Counted from the first letter of the stretch, positions 16,103 to 25,389 are shown. The stretch is 64,000 nt of DNA from Nitratireductor sp. XY-223 (GCF_004959855.1 NZ_SPNT01000010.1:34434-98433), one strand, 5' to 3'. Made by a program: numbers and translations. Notes: generated from the letters alone by a model not told the origin.

Positions 16103-17847
16103 CTGGAAGTCCTGTGCGATGCCAGCGCGATATTGCGGCCCGGAACGGCGCGGGTCAGCTTGCGCAGTACCTCGACCTTTTCGCCGAACTGGACCTGCTG
16201 ACCGTTTTTCAGGAACAGGATCCTGTTGACCGCCGCGATGGCGCTTGGCCGGTGCGCCATGACGACGACGCAGGACCCGCGTTGCCTGAGCACCTTTATC
16301 GCGTTGATCAACGCCGCCTCCCCGTCGGCGTCGAGGCTCGCATTCGGCTCGTCGAGCACCACCAGCCTGGGACAGCGCAATACGGCACGCGCCAGGGCGA
16401 CGCGCTGGGCCTGCCCACCCGACAGGATCGATTTGCCCCTGGCTAGATCGGTGCTGTAGCCGTCGGGAAGCGTCAGGATCAGTTCGTGAACGCCTGCAAG
16501 CGTTGCAGCCTCGACAATCTGCGCATCCGTCACGGTCGGGTCGAAACGGGCAATGTTCTGCCGGATCGTAGCGGCCATAAGATCGACGGACTGGGGCAGG
16601 TAACCGACATGGCGTCCAAGGGCATCCCTGTCCCACTGCTCGAAGGTGCCGCCGTCCAGCCGGACTGTGCCGCGATCCGGCGCCCACAGGCCGATCAGCA
16701 GTCTGGCGAGGCTCGACTTGCCGGAACCGCTCGCGCCGATGACGCCGAGACCGTCGCCCGGTTGCAGCTCGAACTGAATGCCGTTGAGAATCGGCCGGCG
16801 GCGCCCCTGCCGGTCGGCCTCGGCAACTTTGACAACACCGTTCACCGTCAAACAGCCCTTGGGCGCCGGCAGGGCAAACGGAGTGAAGCCGGACGGCTGG
16901 CCCTCGAGCACCTGCAGAAGGCGCTTGTACGCCTGGCGCGACACGATCAGGTTTTTCCAGTTGGCGACCGCCGCGTCGATCGGCGCAAGTGCCCGGCCGG
17001 CGAGGATCGAGGCAGCGATCATCGATCCGGCGGAAATTTCCTGGAAGATTGCGAGGCAGGCACCGAGCGCCAGGATGCCGGACTGGATGAACAACCGCAT
17101 CGCCTTGGTGAACGACTGAGCAACTTCCGAGCGGCCGCCCGCTGTTTGGGCTTCAGCCAGTCCATCATGGCGTATCAACTGCCAGTGCCTGCACACATCG
17201 GCAACCATGCCCATAGCCACGATCGCTTCGGCATCCCGCTTCGCCGCCTCGGAGAAGTTCGTGTCGCGAATATCCTCAGCCGCCGAGCGCGCAATGGGAC
17301 CGCGTGTCATCCACTCATTGACCAGGGTCGCGGCAACGACGGCCAATGCCCCGACGGTGGCCAGGAGACCCAGCCAGACATGCAGGAGATAGACGATGCC
17401 GAGATAGATCGGCACCCAGGGCAGGTCGAACAGGGCCGGCAGGCCGTTCGAGCACAGGAACCGCCTGATCGCCGAGAGATCGCCGACCGGGCGCACCGGT
17501 TCCGCGCCTGTTCGGGTTCCGGACCCGATGAACGCCGCCTGTGCCGGTGTCATCAACTCTATGTCGAGGCGATATCCGGCGCGCGAAAGCACGCGGGCGC
17601 GGACGAAATCGAACATGCCCAGAAACGCATAGAGGACCGCGACCATCGCAAACAGGGCGACCAGTGTGGGAATGGAGCGGCTCACCAGGACACGATCGTA
17701 GACCTGCAGCATGAAGAGCGGTCCGGTGAGCATCAATACGTTAATGGCGAAGGAGAAGGCGCCGACATACAGGAACGAGTCCCGCAGCGATCCGATCGCG
17801 CGGGACAGTGGATTCGTTGTAGTCGCCGGATTTTGAAGAACTGCCAA
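16099..17847 (-). CDS. Type I secretion permease/ATPase (PrtD family)
   Basis: A 582-residue half-ABC exporter. It has an N-terminal transmembrane domain (six helices, about 25-310) and an ATPase with Walker A GASGSGKSS, Q-loop YLPQSVDL, signature LSGGQAQRVALARAV and Walker B LVVLDEPNASLD. It lacks the N-terminal C39-like domain, consistent with the PrtD/AprD branch that exports RTX proteins without leader cleavage. It lies 87 bases downstream of the RTX peroxidase on the same strand, with a hairpin in between. Confidence 0.9.
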   Translation of the reverse strand: MAVLQNPATTTNPLSRAIGSLRDSFLYVGAFSFAINVLMLTGPLFMLQVYDRVLVSRSIPTLVALFAMVAVLYAFLGMFDFVRARVLSRAGYRLDIELMTPAQAAFIGSGTRTGAEPVRPVGDLSAIRRFLCSNGLPALFDLPWVPIYLGIVYLLHVWLGLLATVGALAVVAATLVNEWMTRGPIARSAAEDIRDTNFSEAAKRDAEAIVAMGMVADVCRHWQLIRHDGLAEAQTAGGRSEVAQSFTKAMRLFIQSGILALGACLAIFQEISAGSMIAASILAGRALAPIDAAVANWKNLIVSRQAYKRLLQVLEGQPSGFTPFALPAPKGCLTVNGVVKVAEADRQGRRRPILNGIQFELQPGDGLGVIGASGSGKSSLARLLIGLWAPDRGTVRLDGGTFEQWDRDALGRHVGYLPQSVDLMAATIRQNIARFDPTVTDAQIVEAATLAGVHELILTLPDGYSTDLARGKSILSGGQAQRVALARAVLRCPRLVVLDEPNASLDADGEAALINAIKVLRQRGSCVVVMAHRPSAIAAVNRILFLKNGQQVQFGEKVEVLRKLTRAVPGRNIALASHRTSR

Positions 17848-17884
17848 TGCTCACCCGTGATTGTCAAATTTGCGGAATTCTATG

Positions 17885-17919
17885 ATCGGGCCCGCACGTT
17901 GTTCCTGCGCGGACCCGAT
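17885..17919 (-). terminator. Stem-loop between RTX gene and secretion genes (attenuator-like)
   Basis: An imperfect inverted repeat: 17885-17896 (ATCGGGCCCGCA) pairs with 17906-17919, with one mismatch and one bulge, around a 9-base loop. No T-run follows, so it is more likely a partial terminator or processing site. It would let the secreted substrate be made in excess over the exporter, as in other RTX operons. Confidence 0.4.
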
Positions 17920-17934
17920 GGATGCCCTGATCAA

Positions 17935-19971
17935 TCAGCCGATCAGCACATCGTCCTGTCGCAGGTTTGCAAGGTCGACATCCTCGAGCACAAGGGAGCC
18001 CTGATCGCCCGCGTCGATAACCACGTTTCGGCCGTCCTGGATGGCGGCATCGAACAGGGCCTCCGTCGTCTCGAACAGGTCGCTGTCGAAAACCAGCGTG
18101 TCAGATTTCCTGCCCGTATTGAAATCGGTGATCGTATCGTCGCCGAAAATGCCTTCGAAGATGAAGGTGTCGTAGCCGGCGCCGCCGGACATGAGGTCAT
18201 TGCCCTCGCCGCCATTGAGTGTGTCGTCGCCCCTTCCCCCCTGCAGGTTGTCGTCTCCGGAACCGCCGGCCAGATTGTCGGCACCTTCGCCGCCCTCCAA
18301 CTGGTCCTTGCCCTCGAGACCCTCGAGGACGTCATCGCCGGCCATGCCGAGCAGCAAGTCGCTGGCATCCGATCCGCTCATCTGCTCGTCATCGTCGGTA
18401 CCGCCGGTCCGGTCGTAGGAAATCAGGGCATTGTCCTGGATGAATTCGATGTCTGTATTCGCCTCGATCACGTCGGCCAGCGTCGTGTCCCACAATGCAT
18501 CGAGTTCCCTTTGCGGCAGTTCCGAGCCTTCGCTCCAGAACGGATCACCGTCGCGCAGCCTGAGGAACTGATCCGTGATCACCGTTGCGAACAACTCACC
18601 GACCATCCCGCTGCCATGCGGATCCTCCGCAAGGCCGCCGATCCAGGCATCGACGGCATCCACGTCTCCGTAGAGCTCCTCGAGCCGGGCGGCGAGATCG
18701 GCGTCCGACGTGATGTCGCTGAAGTCCTGCGCCCGCTCGAGACCGAGCGCTTCGCGCAGATCGTTATAGGCGGCGACACCCAGGTCGCGTCCGCGCTGGA
18801 TGTTGAGGGAAGCAAGGTCGAGACCGCCGGAGCCCGGCGCGCCGAACAGGAAGGAACGGACATCCTCGATCACCTGTACGTCGAGTTCCTGGGCAGTGCT
18901 GTCGGCAAGACCGCGAAGAATGGGATCGATGCCGCCGAATTCGGCGATCAGGTACGGTGAGAAATACGCGTCGCGCAGTTCGAGATTGCCCGCCTCAATG
19001 ACCGAACCGTCTTCATTCAGCCGCTGTATCTGGGATGACAGCAGGCTATGGCCGAACCGGTATGCCGCGGTCGAGAACTCGACGGTGATGCCGGGATTGA
19101 CGTTCGGGTCATAGCCCTCATATTCGGTGATCGCGTCCTCGCCGAGCAGCACGGGAAGGAACTCGTTGAAGGTGATCGCCTGGATTTCCGCCTCGACGCG
19201 CTGGCGCGCCGCGTTAAAGAGGTCGTCGTCGCTGAGACCGGGATCCGCCGCCGCGAGTTCGTCGACAATGCGGTTGTGCTCGCGGGCAAACAGCGTGTGA
19301 AGCGAAGTCAGGGCAACATTTTCAGCAGCCCTTATGTCGCCCGCCAGGACCGAATTCTCACTCGGCTGGACAAGCAGGTCCTGTGCGTCGAGGAGCAGTG
19401 TGCCGCCTTCGCCCCTGAGCGAGGCCGCAGTTTCCGCGTCGGAACCGTAGACCATCGAGGCATCCAGAAAGGCCGTGATCGCGTTTTCGTACTGGCGCGG
19501 CGTCGTCTCGCCCGTGCCTTCGACCGGATCGGCCCGGAAGAAATCAATCGTCGCCTCACCCGTGCCGTCGGGGTCGAACAGGGGATCGCCGGTCGGAACG
19601 GAGATGGGAAAGGCCTCCGAGTCGCCGGCCTCGGTCAGGTCCAGATCATGGTCGATGAACTGGCCCCACGCCCAGAACAGATCGCTGACGCCGAAGCTGT
19701 TTGGTTCATCGCCGGTCTGCTGGGCCACCGCATTGCTGATCTCGCGCGCGCTCGGCAACCCCTCCACCGGCGTGCCGATGCCGTCCTCGAAACGCACATC
19801 GGCGAGGCGCAGCAGGGTCTGCCCGGCCGCTCCCCAGTCTGTGTTTTCCTCGACAGTGCCGGTGCCGTCGATGGGACGAACGGCCGTGACCAGGATGTCG
19901 GGTTCGTTCGGATCATCGTCTCTTCGTCTCCGGTTCTGGGAATCCCGTTCGCCTTGACCCCTGTGTCGCAT
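17935..19971 (-). CDS. Secreted haem peroxidase with RTX C-terminus
   Basis: A 678-residue peroxidase of the animal (peroxidasin/cyclooxygenase) superfamily fused to RTX repeats. The haem site is complete: distal H108 in WGQFIDHDLDLT, R230 and E231 in LFAREHNR, proximal H308 in YRFGHSLL. Residues ~533-604 are eight calcium-binding nonapeptides, followed by a C-terminal type I secretion region (~605-678). There is no Sec or Tat signal; export is by the PrtD/PrtE-type genes downstream. It would use peroxide to oxidise halides or organics outside the cell. The start has ribosome site GAGGAG. A PmrA-type box lies about 90 bases upstream. Confidence 0.88.
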   Translation of the reverse strand: MRHRGQGERDSQNRRRRDDDPNEPDILVTAVRPIDGTGTVEENTDWGAAGQTLLRLADVRFEDGIGTPVEGLPSAREISNAVAQQTGDEPNSFGVSDLFWAWGQFIDHDLDLTEAGDSEAFPISVPTGDPLFDPDGTGEATIDFFRADPVEGTGETTPRQYENAITAFLDASMVYGSDAETAASLRGEGGTLLLDAQDLLVQPSENSVLAGDIRAAENVALTSLHTLFAREHNRIVDELAAADPGLSDDDLFNAARQRVEAEIQAITFNEFLPVLLGEDAITEYEGYDPNVNPGITVEFSTAAYRFGHSLLSSQIQRLNEDGSVIEAGNLELRDAYFSPYLIAEFGGIDPILRGLADSTAQELDVQVIEDVRSFLFGAPGSGGLDLASLNIQRGRDLGVAAYNDLREALGLERAQDFSDITSDADLAARLEELYGDVDAVDAWIGGLAEDPHGSGMVGELFATVITDQFLRLRDGDPFWSEGSELPQRELDALWDTTLADVIEANTDIEFIQDNALISYDRTGGTDDDEQMSGSDASDLLLGMAGDDVLEGLEGKDQLEGGEGADNLAGGSGDDNLQGGRGDDTLNGGEGNDLMSGGAGYDTFIFEGIFGDDTITDFNTGRKSDTLVFDSDLFETTEALFDAAIQDGRNVVIDAGDQGSLVLEDVDLANLRQDDVLIG
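18160..18348 (-). repeat. RTX nonapeptide repeats in the peroxidase
   Basis: Seven consecutive nine-residue units of form GGxGxDxLx (e.g. GGSGDDNLQ, GGRGDDTLN), plus one degenerate unit just before them (18349-18375). They form a calcium-dependent parallel beta-roll. Confidence 0.85.
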
Positions 19972-20057
19972 CTTTTTTCTCCTCGAATTTGCTTTCGAAT
20001 GGATTGGTTTGCGGGGTTCAGATGCGGATGGCCGGCTGAAACAAAGCTGAAGCCGAT

Positions 20058-20077
20058 CTTAAGGTTTCCTTAAGGTT
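20058..20077 (-). promoter_or_regulatory. PmrA/QseB-type tandem box upstream of the RTX peroxidase
   Basis: The + strand reads CTTAAGGTTTCCTTAAGGTT, i.e. CTTAAG-N5-CTTAAG with an extra GTT after each. Repeat period is 11 bases, one helical turn, as expected for a tandem OmpR-family dimer. It lies 87-106 bases upstream of the peroxidase ATG and next to an orphan OmpR-family regulator gene. Confidence 0.55.
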
Positions 20078-20243
20078 CAATCAGAGGAGGAAGCACCTTC
20101 CCCGCATTGATCGGAAAGCGCGAAAAATTACGCATAATCAATAGGTTAAATGATCGCACGGCAAAAGCAGCGCGCCGGGGTGGCGCACCATGCAGGTGTC
20201 TCAAACCGATGCCCGCCCTTGGGCGTCATCCGTCAATCGCGCA

Positions 20244-20918
20244 TCACGGTTCCGGGCTTTCACCGCTTCCGATCGTATATCCGCGCCCGCGTATCGTGCG
20301 GATGAACCGGTGATCGATCTTGTTGCGCAGGTGGGCAACATATACTTCGACTGTGTTGGAATCGCGTTCTTCGAAATAGCCGTAGATTTGCTCGGCCAGT
20401 TCCGACTTGCTGTGCACCTTGTCCGGCCGCAGCATCATCGCCCTCAGCAGCTTCAGTTCATTGCCGGTCAGATCGACCGGCTCGCTTCCGCGATAAACCC
20501 GCCCTGTCAATACGTTAAGCGAAACATTGCCGTACCGTATATCGGCCTGCGCCAGGCCGGCGGAGCGCCGGATCAGGGCATGCAGCCGGGCGACCAGCTC
20601 TTCCATCTGAAACGGCTTTGCGAGGAAATCGTCGCCGCCCGCATTCAGGGCGCCGACGCTGTCCTGCCAGCCTGTACGTTCCGTCACGGTGAGAACCGGT
20701 GTTCGAACGTCTTTCGACCGCCAGTGGCGCAGCACGGAGATTCCGTCCTTCGCCGGCAGTTCCAGATCGAGAATGATGGCGTCGTATCGCTCCGTTTCTC
20801 CCAGAAACTGACCGTCCACGCCATTGGCCGCAAAATCGACCGTAAACCCCTCACGCACCAATTCAAACTGTATTTGTTTTTGTAGTGCGATAGCGTCTTC
20901 CACTACGAGAATTTTCAT
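20244..20918 (-). CDS. OmpR-family response regulator (PmrA/QseB-like), orphan
   Basis: A 224-residue two-domain regulator. The receiver has phospho-acceptor D51 (IILDLELPAKDG) and K101 (DFLAKPF). The usual D/S-A-R region between reads TVTERTG. The C-terminal winged helix (about 128-218) has NELKLLRAMM, SKSELAEQIYG and RTIRGRGYTI. The DNA-contact helix DSNTVEVYVAHLRNKI is typical of the PmrA/QseB/TctD branch. The start is ATG 20918. No histidine kinase gene is adjacent on either side, so the partner is elsewhere. The box at 20058-20077 is the kind of site this branch binds. Confidence 0.85.
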   Translation of the reverse strand: MKILVVEDAIALQKQIQFELVREGFTVDFAANGVDGQFLGETERYDAIILDLELPAKDGISVLRHWRSKDVRTPVLTVTERTGWQDSVGALNAGGDDFLAKPFQMEELVARLHALIRRSAGLAQADIRYGNVSLNVLTGRVYRGSEPVDLTGNELKLLRAMMLRPDKVHSKSELAEQIYGYFEERDSNTVEVYVAHLRNKIDHRFIRTIRGRGYTIGSGESPEP

Positions 20919-21402
20919 GTCCAGGACCCGATTTTTCCCACCCGGCCGCAACGGATGCGCCTGTGTGCTCGCCCATCCGCTTGCCGGAACATGTAATCGG
21001 CTGTCGTATCCGCGGTCACAATCGCCCATCAAACCGCACTTTTTACTGCCTATACGTCGCCCACTTTTATTCGCCGACCCGATTTTCCCTGCGACATGCG
21101 CCGCAAAGGCGATCCCAATTGATCACCAGGTCGGACAGCGGGATTTTGAGCGAGCAATGGGGCGTCAATTAGTCGGCACATTCTCCTCCCCACCGCAGCG
21201 GACCGTGATCGGCCCGGCGGCGGTTCAGGCCGCAGCAGCGCCGGTTGCGGCCGTCCTTTCCATTTTTTCTCGACGCGGCGAGGGCTGATGTGCAATCTAA
21301 CGGAAAACCGCCGGTTCTGCGGATCGGTCGCGGGTGGCGCCGCGGCATTTGTTCCCTGGAACCGGGCAAAAACTGGTAGCAGGCCTACAGCAGGGAACCA
21401 CG
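20919..21402. other. 484-base non-coding region between response regulator and pot operon
   Basis: Divergent upstream region. No convincing ORF with a ribosome site. The only clear structure is a hairpin with T-tract at 21228-21268 on the + strand. No CTTAAG box was found here. Confidence 0.5.
21228..21268 (+). terminator. Terminator-like hairpin upstream of the pot operon
   Basis: GGCCGCA (21228-21234) and TGCGGCC (21246-21252) form a perfect 7-bp stem with an 11-base loop. Ten bases later comes a run of six T (21263-21268). It could end a short leader transcript or a small RNA starting in the preceding 300 bases. Confidence 0.35.
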
Positions 21403-22488
21403 ATGGAACTGAAAACAATCGCCGTCGCACTGACATTGTCTCTCGGCGCCAGTGCGGTACTGGCCGAGGAAGTGCGCGTCTACAACTGGTCCGACTATAT
21501 CGACGAAGAGCTTTTGAAGAAATTCGAGGACGAGACCGGCGTCAAGCTGATCTATGACGTCTTTGATTCAAACGACGTATTGGAAACCAAGCTGCTGGCG
21601 GGCAGTTCCGGCTATGACGTCGTCGTGCCTTCTGCCAGTTTCCTGCAGCGGCAGATCCAGGCCGGCGTGTTCCAGCCGCTCGACCAGGACAAGCTGCCGA
21701 ACAGCAAGCATTTGTGGGATCTGATCAAGCAGCGCACGGCACCCTACGACCCGGACAATGCCTATTCGGTGAATTACATGTGGGGCACCACCGGCATCGG
21801 CATCAATGTCGACAAGGTCAAGGAAGTGCTCGGCGGTGATGCGCCCGTCGATTCACTGGAACTCGTTTTCAATCCACAGTACATGGAAAAGCTCGCCGCT
21901 TGCGGCGTCCATTTCCTCGATGCGTCGGCCGAGATGATCCCCGCGGCCCTGACCTATATCGGTGAGGATCCCAACACCCAGGACACCGATATCATCGCCA
22001 GGACCGAGCCTGTGCTGATGGCCATCAGGCCCTATGTCACGAAGTTCCACAGTTCCGAGTACATAAACGCGCTCGCCAACGGCGATATCTGCGTCGCCTT
22101 CGGCTATTCGGGCGACATCCTGCAGGCACGCGACCGCGCCGACGAGGCCGACAACGGCGTGACCATCGCCTACAATGCGCCCAAGGAGGGCGCCGTCATG
22201 TGGTTCGATCAGATGGCGGTTCCGGCCGACGCGCCCAACCCGGACGCGGCGCATAAATTCCTCAATTTCATGATGGACCCGAACAACATGGCGGCGGCGT
22301 CCAACTATGTCTACTACGCCAACGGCAATCTCGCCTCGCAGGAATTCCTGGAGGAGGATGTGATCAACGACACGGCGATCTATCCCAACGATGAAACGCT
22401 GAAATCGCTTTATACGACGATCGCCTGGGTACCGCGCACGCAACGCTACGTGACGCGCCTGTGGACCAAGATCAAGTCCGGAACCTGA
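21403..22488 (+). CDS. potF: Polyamine ABC transporter, periplasmic binding protein (PotF-like)
   Basis: A 361-residue periplasmic binding protein of the spermidine/putrescine family. It has a Sec signal (ELKTIAVALTLSLGASAVLAEE), then the hallmark N-terminal strand VRVYNWSDYIDEELLKKFE and VVVPSASFLQRQIQAG. The start ATG 21403 follows CAGGGA at a proper distance; the frame opens earlier at 21334 but without a ribosome site. It is the first gene of a four-gene operon with ATPase and two permeases, and captures putrescine or a related polyamine. Confidence 0.88.
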   Translation: MELKTIAVALTLSLGASAVLAEEVRVYNWSDYIDEELLKKFEDETGVKLIYDVFDSNDVLETKLLAGSSGYDVVVPSASFLQRQIQAGVFQPLDQDKLPNSKHLWDLIKQRTAPYDPDNAYSVNYMWGTTGIGINVDKVKEVLGGDAPVDSLELVFNPQYMEKLAACGVHFLDASAEMIPAALTYIGEDPNTQDTDIIARTEPVLMAIRPYVTKFHSSEYINALANGDICVAFGYSGDILQARDRADEADNGVTIAYNAPKEGAVMWFDQMAVPADAPNPDAAHKFLNFMMDPNNMAAASNYVYYANGNLASQEFLEEDVINDTAIYPNDETLKSLYTTIAWVPRTQRYVTRLWTKIKSGT

Positions 22489-22533
22489 CCAGAGCCTGCC
22501 GCCGCGGGGGCGGCAGGTGCTCATGCGGGGGAC

Positions 22534-23676
22534 ATGATGCAACAGACGGCAACCGGCGGCAGCTTCTCGCCCTGGGACGACCCGAACGAGGAACCGCTCA
22601 TCCGTTTCGAGCAGGTCACCAAGCGGTTCGGCGCCTTCACCGCGGTTGACCGGCTGGATGTCGAAATCTTCAAGGGCGAGTTCTTTGCCCTGCTTGGCCC
22701 GTCGGGCTGCGGCAAGACAACACTCATGCGCATGCTCGCCGGTTTCGAAAAGCCGACCGAAGGCCGCATCCTGCTGGACGGGCGCGATATCGGCCCCGTG
22801 CCGCCGAACCGGCGCGCCGTCAACATGATGTTCCAGTCCTATGCGCTGTTCCCGCATCTGACCGTCGCCGAGAACATTGCCTTCGGGCTCAAGCGCTCCG
22901 ATATGCCGAAGGCCGACATTCCGGCCCGCGTCAACGAGATGCTGAACCTCGTTCAGCTGAGGGATTTCGCCGGCCGCAAACCGCACCAGATTTCCGGCGG
23001 ACAGCGCCAGCGCGTTGCCCTCGCCCGCTCGCTCGCCAAGGCGCCGAAGCTGCTGCTGCTCGATGAGCCGCTCGGCGCGCTCGATAAGAAACTGCGTCAG
23101 CAGACCCAGTTCGAGTTGGTCGACATCCAGGAAAAGACGGGCACAACCTTCGTCATCGTCACCCACGACCAGGAAGAGGCGATGACCGTGGCGAGCCGTG
23201 TCGCGGTCATGGATCACGGGCGACTGGTCCAGGTGGATACGCCCGACCGCATTTACGAGACGCCGAACTCGGTCTACGTCGCCGACTTCATCGGCGACGT
23301 CAACCTGATCGAGGGCAATGTCGCCTCTGTGGATGGCGAGCGTATCGAAATCAGCTGGGCGGAAGGGCAATCGCCGATCATCGGATGCTCCGCCTCTCCC
23401 CCGGCGGCGGGAACCCGCTGCTCCTTCGCCATCCGCCCGGAAAAGGTCGCGATTTCGGCCGAACGGCCACCCGACGCCGCCAACGCGATCAGGGGACACA
23501 TCCACGACATTGCCTATCTGGGCAACATCTCGACCTATCACGTGCGGCTGGCTTCGGGCCACATCGTGAAGGCCCAGGCGGCCAACAGCCGGCGCGTCGG
23601 GCGCCGCGACTTCACCTGGGAGGACGCGGTCTGGCTGTCGTGGACCGAGACCGCCGGGATCGTGCTGACGGGATGA
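22534..23676 (+). CDS. potG: Polyamine ABC transporter ATPase (PotG-like)
   Basis: A 380-residue ATPase. Walker A GPSGCGKTTL, Q-loop FQSYALFPHLTV, signature ISGGQRQRVALARSL, Walker B LLLLDEPLGALD and H-loop VTHDQEEAM are followed by a C-terminal TOBE domain (about 290-380). An N-terminal extension of ~25 residues (SFSPWDDPNEEPLIRFEQV) is typical of PotG rather than PotA. It lies 45 bases after the binding protein and four before the first permease, on the inner face of the membrane. Confidence 0.9.
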   Translation: MMQQTATGGSFSPWDDPNEEPLIRFEQVTKRFGAFTAVDRLDVEIFKGEFFALLGPSGCGKTTLMRMLAGFEKPTEGRILLDGRDIGPVPPNRRAVNMMFQSYALFPHLTVAENIAFGLKRSDMPKADIPARVNEMLNLVQLRDFAGRKPHQISGGQRQRVALARSLAKAPKLLLLDEPLGALDKKLRQQTQFELVDIQEKTGTTFVIVTHDQEEAMTVASRVAVMDHGRLVQVDTPDRIYETPNSVYVADFIGDVNLIEGNVASVDGERIEISWAEGQSPIIGCSASPPAAGTRCSFAIRPEKVAISAERPPDAANAIRGHIHDIAYLGNISTYHVRLASGHIVKAQAANSRRVGRRDFTWEDAVWLSWTETAGIVLTG

Positions 23677-23680
23677 ACGG

Positions 23681-24577
23681 ATGAACCTGCGCCGTCTCAT
23701 ACTGATCGCCATTCCCTATCTGTGGCTGCTGCTGTTCTTCCTCATTCCCTTCGGCATCGTCCTGAAGATTTCGCTGTCCGAGACGGCGATCGCCATCCCG
23801 CCCTATACGCCAACGCTCGACCTTTCTGCCGGATGGCAGGGGCTGACCGCCTATCTCGGCGAACTCGATTTCGACAATTTCCGCTTCCTTGCCGAAGACG
23901 ATCTCTACTGGAAAGCCTTCCTTTCCAGCCTGACGATCTCGTTCGTCGCGACGCTGCTCGCGCTCGTGGTCGGCTTCCCTATCGCCTACGGCATGGCCAA
24001 CGCGCCGGAGGAGTGGCGGCCGAGCCTCATGGTGCTCGTCATCCTGCCTTTCTGGACCAGCTTTCTCATCCGGGTCTACGCGTGGATGGGGATCTTGAGC
24101 CAGGGCGGGCTGCTCAACCAGTTGCTGATGTGGATCGGGCTGATCGATGCGCCGCTGACGATCCTCAACACAAACACCGCCGTCTATATCGGCATCGTCT
24201 ATACCTATCTGCCGTTCATGGTGCTGCCGATCTACGCGACACTCGAAAAGCTCGACAATTCGCTTCTCGAGGCCGCGGAGGATCTCGGCTGCTCGCGCAT
24301 TCAAGCCTTCTGGCTGGTGACCGCGCCGCTTTCGCGGCCCGGCGTGATCGCCGGCTGTTTCCTGGTCTTTATCCCGGTCCTCGGCGAATTCGTCATTCCG
24401 TCGCTGCTCGGCGGGTCGGGAACGCTGATGATCGGCAAGGTGCTGTGGGAAGAATTCTTCACCAATCGCGACTGGCCGGTCGCCTCGGCCGTGGCCGTGG
24501 TGCTCCTGATCATCCTCATCGTCCCGATTACCCTGTTCCAGCGCAACCAGCAGGCCCAGCGGGAGGCAGACGAATGA
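23681..24577 (+). CDS. potH: Polyamine ABC transporter permease (PotH-like)
   Basis: A 298-residue inner-membrane permease with six predicted helices. It has a long periplasmic loop after helix 1, and the EAA loop is seen as AAEDLGCSRIQAFWLVTAPLS, which contacts the ATPase. Its stop overlaps the next permease start (ATGA), so the two subunits are co-translated and form the heterodimeric channel of the polyamine importer. Confidence 0.9.
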   Translation: MNLRRLILIAIPYLWLLLFFLIPFGIVLKISLSETAIAIPPYTPTLDLSAGWQGLTAYLGELDFDNFRFLAEDDLYWKAFLSSLTISFVATLLALVVGFPIAYGMANAPEEWRPSLMVLVILPFWTSFLIRVYAWMGILSQGGLLNQLLMWIGLIDAPLTILNTNTAVYIGIVYTYLPFMVLPIYATLEKLDNSLLEAAEDLGCSRIQAFWLVTAPLSRPGVIAGCFLVFIPVLGEFVIPSLLGGSGTLMIGKVLWEEFFTNRDWPVASAVAVVLLIILIVPITLFQRNQQAQREADE

Positions 24578-25389
24578 GACGCCTGACCTGGTTCAACGTG
24601 ACGTCGCTGACGCTCGGTTTCGCCTTCCTCTACATCCCGATCGTCATTCTCGTCATCTACAGTTTCAACGCCTCGAAACTGGTGACGGTATGGGCCGGCT
24701 TCTCGACCAGGTGGTATTTCGAGCTGATGCGCAACGAGGCGTTCCTCAGCGCCGCCTGGGTCACGCTCAAGGTGGCCCTCGCATCCTCGACGGCGGCCAC
24801 CGTGCTCGGCACCATGGCCGCCTATGTCATGGTGCGCGGCGGCCGCTTCTTCGGCCGCACGCTGTTTTCCGGCATGATCTACGCGCCGCTCGTCATGCCC
24901 GAGGTGATCACCGGCCTGTCGCTGCTGCTGCTGTTCATCGCCGTCGGACTGGAACGCGGCGTGTTCACCGTCGTCCTCGCCCACACCACCTTTTCCATGT
25001 GCTACGTGTCGATCGTCGTTTCCTCGCGTCTTGCCACGTTCGACCGGTCGATCGAGGAAGCCGCGCTCGATCTCGGCTGCACGCCATTCGATGCGTTCCG
25101 CAGCGTGACCTTGCCGATCATCGCGCCGGCGGTGATCTCCGGCTGGCTGCTCGCCTTCACCCTGTCGCTCGACGATCTCGTCATCGCCTCCTTCACGACC
25201 GGGCCAGCGTCGACGACGCTGCCGATCAGGATATTCGGCTCCATCCGGCTCGGGGTCAGCCCGGAGATCAACGCGCTGTCGACGATCCTGATCGCCATTG
25301 TCACCATCGGCGTCATCACCGCTTCGCTGGTTTCCAAACGCGCCATCGCGCGCCGGCGAGCCGAGGAACGGCGGGCGGCGGGCGCTTGA
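24574..25389 (+). CDS. potI: Polyamine ABC transporter permease (PotI-like)
   Basis: A 271-residue permease starting at ATG 24574 (MRRLTWFNVTSLTLGF) with six helices; the EAA motif is EEAALDLGCTPFDAF. It is the last gene of the potFGHI-type operon. The frame is open from 23722, but the upstream part is potH read out of frame. No strong terminator follows, only a weak 5-bp stem near 25412. Confidence 0.9.
   Translation: MRRLTWFNVTSLTLGFAFLYIPIVILVIYSFNASKLVTVWAGFSTRWYFELMRNEAFLSAAWVTLKVALASSTAATVLGTMAAYVMVRGGRFFGRTLFSGMIYAPLVMPEVITGLSLLLLFIAVGLERGVFTVVLAHTTFSMCYVSIVVSSRLATFDRSIEEAALDLGCTPFDAFRSVTLPIIAPAVISGWLLAFTLSLDDLVIASFTTGPASTTLPIRIFGSIRLGVSPEINALSTILIAIVTIGVITASLVSKRAIARRRAEERRAAGA

Noticed and set aside
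16486..18960. 824-residue open frame on the + strand opposite the T1SS ATPase and RTX peroxidase
   Set aside because: Runs through two well-supported genes and their intergenic hairpin; no recognisable fold or ribosome site.
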